This document shows, piece by piece, positions 7,726 to 10,927 of a DNA stretch of 10,927 nt (the stretch's first letter is position 1; the number at the start of each line of letters is the position of its first letter). Position numbers and translations under genes: made by a program. The stretch is taken from the NCBI GenBank assembly GCA_021779635.1, contig JAJYAH010000164.1, positions 1 through 10,927 on the forward strand. The letters run 5' to 3'. Source of the stretch: Pseudomonadota bacterium (GTDB taxonomy: Bacteria > Pseudomonadota > Alphaproteobacteria > Rhizobiales > Xanthobacteraceae). Below the pieces are notes generated by a model, which saw nothing but the letters and a program-made list of their open reading frames with translations, was not told the DNA's origin and searched no databases.

Positions 7726-7907
7726 TGAGTCGTCTCCTGCGTCTTGGTCGGGCAGGCGCGAGCCGTGTGACCTTCCTCATTGCAAATGGAGCATGCGCGG
7801 CTCCTGCTAGCCCTGAACGGACCGCCGCCGAGTAGCCCTTCCAGCTCCTGATCGGTCCTTTCTTTTAGTTCGATGAGTTCTTTGATGCGTTGCAGCTTTG
7901 CGTCCAT
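7722..7907 (-). CDS. Small CCHC zinc-knuckle protein, function unknown
   Basis: 61 residues. Residues 1-27 are a charged, Leu-rich amphipathic segment (LQRIKELIELKERTDQEL) likely to form a helix or coiled coil. A Gly-rich, basic linker follows (GGGPFRASRSR). Residues 39-52 are a perfect retroviral-type zinc knuckle, Cys39-x2-Cys42-x4-His47-x4-Cys52 (CSICNEEGHTARAC). This class binds single-stranded nucleic acid in retroviral nucleocapsids and eukaryotic RNA-binding proteins and is uncommon in bacteria. The start is supported by GGGAG 8-9 nt before the ATG. It overlaps the next gene by 4 bases. RNA or ssDNA binding is inferred from the motif alone. Confidence 0.82.
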   Translation of the reverse strand: MDAKLQRIKELIELKERTDQELEGLLGGGPFRASRSRACSICNEEGHTARACPTKTQETTQ

Positions 7908-7926
7908 GTCTAATCTCCCTTAGGTG

Positions 7927-7943
7927 TCGTCGATGTTCGACGA
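7927..7943. promoter_or_regulatory. Short palindrome between two genes of the cassette
   Basis: TCGTCGA and TCGACGA flank a 3-base centre, a perfect 7-bp inverted repeat 20 bases before the zinc-knuckle start and 64 bases after the preceding stop. No T-run follows, so an operator or RNA hairpin near the ribosome site is likelier than a terminator. Confidence 0.3.
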
Positions 7944-8007
7944 GGGTGGTAAGAACTGTCTCAACGCGAGTGCAAACCTTCCAGCTGTGTCACCGCATTC
8001 GTCGCTC

Positions 8008-8946
8008 CTATGGTTCATTGAAGAACAGTGGATCGAAACCGACGCGCGCCCACGGACGGGTGAAAAGATATCCGGGAGCGGCAGCCGTGTCGGCTAGCTG
8101 GAAGAGGATGAAGCGCGAACCGCCAAACGATCCGAATTTGTCCATCGTGCGCTTCACGCGGCCTGCGTCGCGGAAAACGAACAGGACGTAGAGATGGGGA
8201 ATGCCCCATTTTCCCACGTACGCCGCGTCATTAATGAACGGCATGTACGCTTCCAATTTTTCGTACAGCGAAGTGCCGTCGTACGTGTCGGGATCGCTGG
8301 GCCAGATCGTCTCCCCTTTCTCGCTGGTGCCGTTATCGGCTTCGAGCAGGAAGAACCGATAGACCTTGCGCTCGCCGATCAGGAGCTCGATCGCGGATAA
8401 CGGCGAATCCGCATAAATCCAGCGCTTGCGCGGGCGCGGGACGGCCCAGTTCCTCGCGCTGGTCTTCGCTGCCGCGGGGAATTTGGGATGCTGCTGTATT
8501 TCTTCGGACGATACGAACCGGGCGTTAGCCTGTAGCGCGACACCGGCTCGCAGTGAGACCATCGCGTGAGAAGCGAAGGCGTCGTGCGAGAGGCTGTATG
8601 AGCGCTTGGGTGGATTCGCGTTGTGGCCGTGCTCTCTGAGCCAGCGGACCCCGGCGGGCGCGAGTTGATAGCAGAGCTGTCCCCGGAGGTTTCTGGCCCT
8701 CACTTGCTCGGGAACGATGCGGATGTACTCGTTCGGCTCCGCTTTCAGGACACGCAATGTGTCGTACAGAGCGCGCTTGTTTCCCCCGACGAGGGCCAGG
8801 ATGTCGCCGGCGTTGAGCTGGTTGTGATCGGCGAGAGCTTTTAAGACGCGCGGTTGTCGATCGACCATCTGAGCGACGACCGGCTTCCCGTTCCTGTTCA
8901 GAACGGGCGCGGTCGAAAATCTGTCGTAATGCTTCGGGGCTTTCAT
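8008..8946 (-). CDS. Winged-helix protein resembling the replication-relaxation family
   Basis: 312 residues. About 28-105 look like a winged-helix DNA-binding domain (RQPRVLKALADHNQLNAGDI, then LAPAGVRWLREHG). After SLSHDAFASHAMVSLRAG (118-134) comes an alpha/beta domain with Asp180, then FFLLEADNGTS (Glu202, Asp204) and SLYEKLEAY (Lys230). That layout (HTH, conserved His segment, a D...ExD...K series) recalls replication-relaxation (Replic_Relax) proteins, often encoded on conjugative or integrative elements, with a fold related to PD-(D/E)XK nucleases. No nuclease activity is proven for them. The ATG at 8946 has only a weak ribosome site (GGGG 2 nt away), with TATAGC close upstream, so the transcript may be nearly leaderless. 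The coding region is certain; the family is a moderate-confidence assignment from memory. Confidence 0.72.
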   Translation of the reverse strand: MKAPKHYDRFSTAPVLNRNGKPVVAQMVDRQPRVLKALADHNQLNAGDILALVGGNKRALYDTLRVLKAEPNEYIRIVPEQVRARNLRGQLCYQLAPAGVRWLREHGHNANPPKRSYSLSHDAFASHAMVSLRAGVALQANARFVSSEEIQQHPKFPAAAKTSARNWAVPRPRKRWIYADSPLSAIELLIGERKVYRFFLLEADNGTSEKGETIWPSDPDTYDGTSLYEKLEAYMPFINDAAYVGKWGIPHLYVLFVFRDAGRVKRTMDKFGSFGGSRFILFQLADTAAAPGYLFTRPWARVGFDPLFFNEP

Positions 8947-9271
8947 GGCCCCGTTTAGCTATACAAAAGAACCTCTCCTGTCACAGGCGCCCATGAAGCG
9001 CTATGGCGCACGTTGGGTAAGACCGGGCATCGAGGGGCAAGCGAAAAACTAAGAGAATAAGTGAAGAGTTTTCCCACGCATTGGCGAAAGTGGGATGATA
9101 AGTAAGGCCGCCTCATCTGTGGTTGGCCTCTTGGCTATCCCCAGGCTGAACCAGGCTAGTAAACCCTCCACGCCCAGCCGCGTCGGATGCCGCTTGCTTC
9201 GCCTGCCTGCGTAAGGCTCGCGTAAGCCTGCTCGTATAAATTGAGGCGCCGTACCCTGATGCCATATCCAA
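8947..9271. other. Divergent intergenic region, no gene seen
   Basis: It separates the leftward winged-helix gene from the rightward nuclease gene and should hold both promoters. On the plus strand TATAAA (9235-9240) could be the nuclease -10, but no matching -35 is at the right distance. Two near-identical segments, GTAAGGCT and GTAAGCCT, lie 11 bp apart (9211-9229), one helical turn, and could be a regulator site. A minus-strand frame across the region has no family features. Confidence 0.4.
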
Positions 9272-9802
9272 ATGCTTGTTTTGCGATTTAGTCTACTTGC
9301 GCTCGCGGTCCTTCTCGTTCCCCCACGCGCGATCGCCGACGACCTCATCGGCCAGGCAAGCATCATCGACGGCGACACCATTGAGATCCACGGCACGCGC
9401 ATTCGGCTTTGGGGCGTCGACGCGCCGGAGAGTTCGCAGCTCTGCCGCGACGATGACAGCAGGCCCTATCACTGCGGCGCCCAAGCTGCGAACGATCTGG
9501 ATACCTTCATTGCCCGCCGACCGGTCAATTGCAGTCCGATCAGCCTCGACCAATACCGACGCACGGTAGCAACCTGCTCCGTCGGAGGCGCGGATATCGG
9601 CGCGTGGCTAGTACAAAATGGCCTTGCGCTTGATTGGCCGGAATATTCGCGCGGCAAATACGGCGCAACTCAGCAGGAAGCCGAGCAGGCCGGACGCGGC
9701 ATTTGGAAAGGCAGCTACGTCGAACCATGGCTGTACCGGGTTTGCGTCCGTGCCGGCGGCAAGCCCGCTGGTTGCTCAGATGACGCCAACGCGCATCCGT
9801 AG
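9272..9802 (+). CDS. Secreted thermonuclease (staphylococcal nuclease/TNase-like)
   Basis: Calcium-dependent phosphodiesterase that cuts DNA and RNA, exported through the inner membrane. 176 residues. A signal peptide spans about 1-22 (LRFSLLALAVLLVPPRAIA). The SNase domain follows with all key residues: the DGDT loop (33-36), Arg45 and Glu53 in RIRLWGVDAPE (catalytic Arg/Glu, metal-binding Asp50), and Arg97 in QYRRTVATC (the second catalytic Arg). Six cysteines in the mature part suggest disulfides and a periplasmic or extracellular location. The ATG at 9272 lacks a clear Shine-Dalgarno; the only GAGG is about 27 nt upstream. An overlapping 10-codon frame starts at 9259 and could affect initiation. 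It is the only plus-strand gene in the window and is convergent with the next gene. Confidence 0.93.
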   Translation: MLVLRFSLLALAVLLVPPRAIADDLIGQASIIDGDTIEIHGTRIRLWGVDAPESSQLCRDDDSRPYHCGAQAANDLDTFIARRPVNCSPISLDQYRRTVATCSVGGADIGAWLVQNGLALDWPEYSRGKYGATQQEAEQAGRGIWKGSYVEPWLYRVCVRAGGKPAGCSDDANAHP

Positions 9803-9854
9803 CCGCCGGAATGTCGTGGTCGCAAACTTTCGACGCGCCGATCGCACCGCTCGC

Positions 9855-10052
9855 CTACCCGCTCGACGAGAAAACACCCGTGGCGGATTCTGCCGCCCTA
9901 AAAACCCTGCCGCTGCGATCGACGAAATGAACTCTGCTACAGCCTTCGCAGACGACACCCACATGCTCCCGCTCGCCTAACGGGTCATCATCGGGTATCC
10001 AGTGCTGCACTTTCGATCTAGTGTTCGGGCAGGTGAATAATATAGCGGGCAT
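9855..10052 (-). CDS. Small Cys-rich conserved-type protein, function unknown
   Basis: 65 residues starting MPAILFTCPNTRSKVQHW. Cys8, Cys35-x2-Cys38 and His42 (VVCEGCSRVHFVDRSG) could form a small zinc site. Proteins of this pattern, with TCPNT near the start and a later CxxC followed by a LHF/VHF-type segment, are familiar as short hypothetical proteins of Bradyrhizobium and relatives; this is from memory and was not searched. The frame is open another 60 codons upstream, but that extension has no family-like content. An AGGA about 10 nt before the ATG at 10052 supports the short form. It converges on the nuclease gene with 52 bases between stops and no clear terminator. Confidence 0.7.
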   Translation of the reverse strand: MPAILFTCPNTRSKVQHWIPDDDPLGEREHVGVVCEGCSRVHFVDRSGRVFRAAESATGVFSSSG

Positions 10053-10455
10053 CGCGCAAATATCCTGGCTTCGAAGCGCGGATAAAGAATAATTCCCGTC
10101 AACGGTTGGCATCGATCGCACGAACACCCCGAACAGCACACTAAACGTTACTTTAGTGTGCGGTCTTAAAATACCGCACGGGAAGAGCGAGGGTGGTCGA
10201 GCACGGCGCGTGCTATACACCACCGCTAACAAATCCGGTTACGACAGCTGCAAGAATTGTCGCCATGCAGATTGGTGGATGAAGGATTCTCCGCAGAGTC
10301 GCCGGCCGCACGCAGGAGGGCGACGACGGAACCTTGCGGCACTTGCCAGGGCTGGTGAAGAGCGAAGCTCGGTGCTCTTCGGTGCGCCTTGCCGAGCCAC
10401 AACCCCTTAGCTGCTGCCCTCGTCTGTGAACTATCCGCAAAGCCTTTCCGATTGC
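10053..10455. other. Gene-poor region with inverted repeats
   Basis: About 400 bases with no convincing gene. A plus-strand frame beginning with GTG at 10156 contains a CxxC but starts inside a palindrome and is Arg-rich with no ribosome site, so it is not called. GAAGAGC (10357-10363) and GCTCTTC (10374-10380) form a 7-bp hairpin without a T-run. Confidence 0.45.
10136..10179. promoter_or_regulatory. Two overlapping, mutually exclusive inverted repeats
   Basis: GCACACTAAA (10136-10145) and TTTAGTGTGC (10152-10161) are an exact 10-bp inverted repeat with a 6-base centre. GTGCGGT (10158-10164) then pairs exactly with ACCGCAC (10173-10179). The arms share bases 10158-10161, so in RNA only one hairpin can form fully. 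As DNA, the first repeat looks like an operator for a TetR-type dimer. No function can be assigned from sequence alone. Confidence 0.5.
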
Positions 10456-10927
10456 CTATTCATTGAGCTCTCCCAGCTTTATCGCTTGGAGATATTCACG
10501 TCCTTTGAAGTCTTGCAAAGGACCCGCAGTAAGATTGGACAGATCGTGTATTTTCGTAACCGTACAGCTAAAGTCACCCTTACAGGGAATTAGATTGAGT
10601 TCAGCTCCCTCGTTCGTGCGCCTGATCAAGAAATATCCGTACTCGCGCTTTCCGACGTTTCGCAACTGGGCAATCTGAACCCCCGCTTGAGCATCCCAGG
10701 CGTGGAGTGTGACGATAGCTTTCAATTTTCCTCCCTCAACGAGAAGATACAGATTGTCCTTTAAGAAAACGTCGATCTTGCTCGTCTTCTGTTGAGGATC
10801 AACGTACTCATAATGTCCCGTGAAAGCGGGATCGGCGATCGGAGATGAATCATCCAGCAAGGGGACTTGTGAAGTGACGCAGCCTTGAAGCAGGATTGCG
10901 AGGTTAGCGAGCAGCGCCAAGCTAATC
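10456..10927 (-). CDS. Probable lipoprotein, function unknown (5' end off window)
   Basis: The frame is open from the right edge of the window to TAG at 10456. The first visible residues, ISLALLANLAILLQGC, look like the end of a lipoprotein signal peptide with a lipobox (LLQGC), so the Cys would be lipidated and the start codon probably lies beyond the edge. An in-frame TTG at 10920 is the only internal alternative that keeps this segment, and it lacks the usual basic N-terminus. The mature part is about 140 residues, with a likely beta-rich segment (TGHYEYVDPQQKTSKIDVFL) and two further cysteines (IPCKGDFSC). I do not recognise a family. It probably faces the periplasm. Confidence 0.75.
   Translation of the reverse strand, partial: ISLALLANLAILLQGCVTSQVPLLDDSSPIADPAFTGHYEYVDPQQKTSKIDVFLKDNLYLLVEGGKLKAIVTLHAWDAQAGVQIAQLRNVGKREYGYFLIRRTNEGAELNLIPCKGDFSCTVTKIHDLSNLTAGPLQDFKGREYLQAIKLGELNE

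Noticed and set aside
9049..9402. 117-codon minus-strand frame across the divergent region into the nuclease gene
   Set aside because: It overlaps the nuclease signal-peptide region antisense and has no motif support.
10156..10410. 84-codon plus-strand frame with SCKNCRHADWW
   Set aside because: A GTG start lies inside an inverted repeat, there is no Shine-Dalgarno, and the remainder is Arg-rich. The CxxC alone is not enough.

Overview
The window looks like chromosomal DNA of an alphaproteobacterium, probably Rhizobiales and perhaps close to Bradyrhizobium or Rhodopseudomonas. This is inferred from the moderately high GC, the codon use, the style of the two-partner secretion (TPS) proteins, and small Cys-rich proteins of a type familiar from that group. 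No rRNA, tRNA, CRISPR array or intact insertion sequence was seen. Almost every gene lies on the minus strand; a secreted nuclease is the one exception.

Region 1 (1-5388, minus) is a TPS operon. tpsB encodes an outer-membrane POTRA/beta-barrel transporter. tpsA follows 9 bp later and encodes a very large exoprotein with a signal peptide, a haemagglutination-activity (TPS) domain, a beta-helical body, seven GLUG-type repeats and a Pro-rich linker. At the window edge it ends in what reads as a CHAP-type Cys/His amidase domain. The tpsA frame is open for 1233 codons and runs off the left edge, so it has no stop here. The CHAP-coding end is clearly more AT-rich than the rest of the gene, as expected of an exchanged C-terminal module. 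This is the strongest candidate for a new effector system.

Region 2 (5389-7339) carries an extra malate dehydrogenase of the 326-residue type. Its third Rossmann glycine is replaced by Cys. Directly after its stop codon lies a decayed 3' fragment, about 80% identical, of the acidic zinc-protein gene at 7369-7725, together with that gene's terminator hairpin. This points to an old duplication. The leader of the dehydrogenase gene has two palindromes.

Region 3 (7340-8946, minus) is a compact cassette. It holds a winged-helix protein resembling the replication-relaxation family, then a 61-residue protein with a retroviral-type CCHC zinc knuckle, then (ATGA overlap) a 118-residue Cys-rich protein with an acidic tail, closed by a clear intrinsic terminator. 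The combination suggests nucleic-acid binding, possibly of mobile-element origin, but its function is unknown.

Region 4 (8947-10927) holds a divergently transcribed secreted staphylococcal-nuclease homologue, a convergent 65-residue Cys-rich protein, a gene-poor stretch with two overlapping inverted repeats, and a probable lipoprotein whose 5' end is outside the window.
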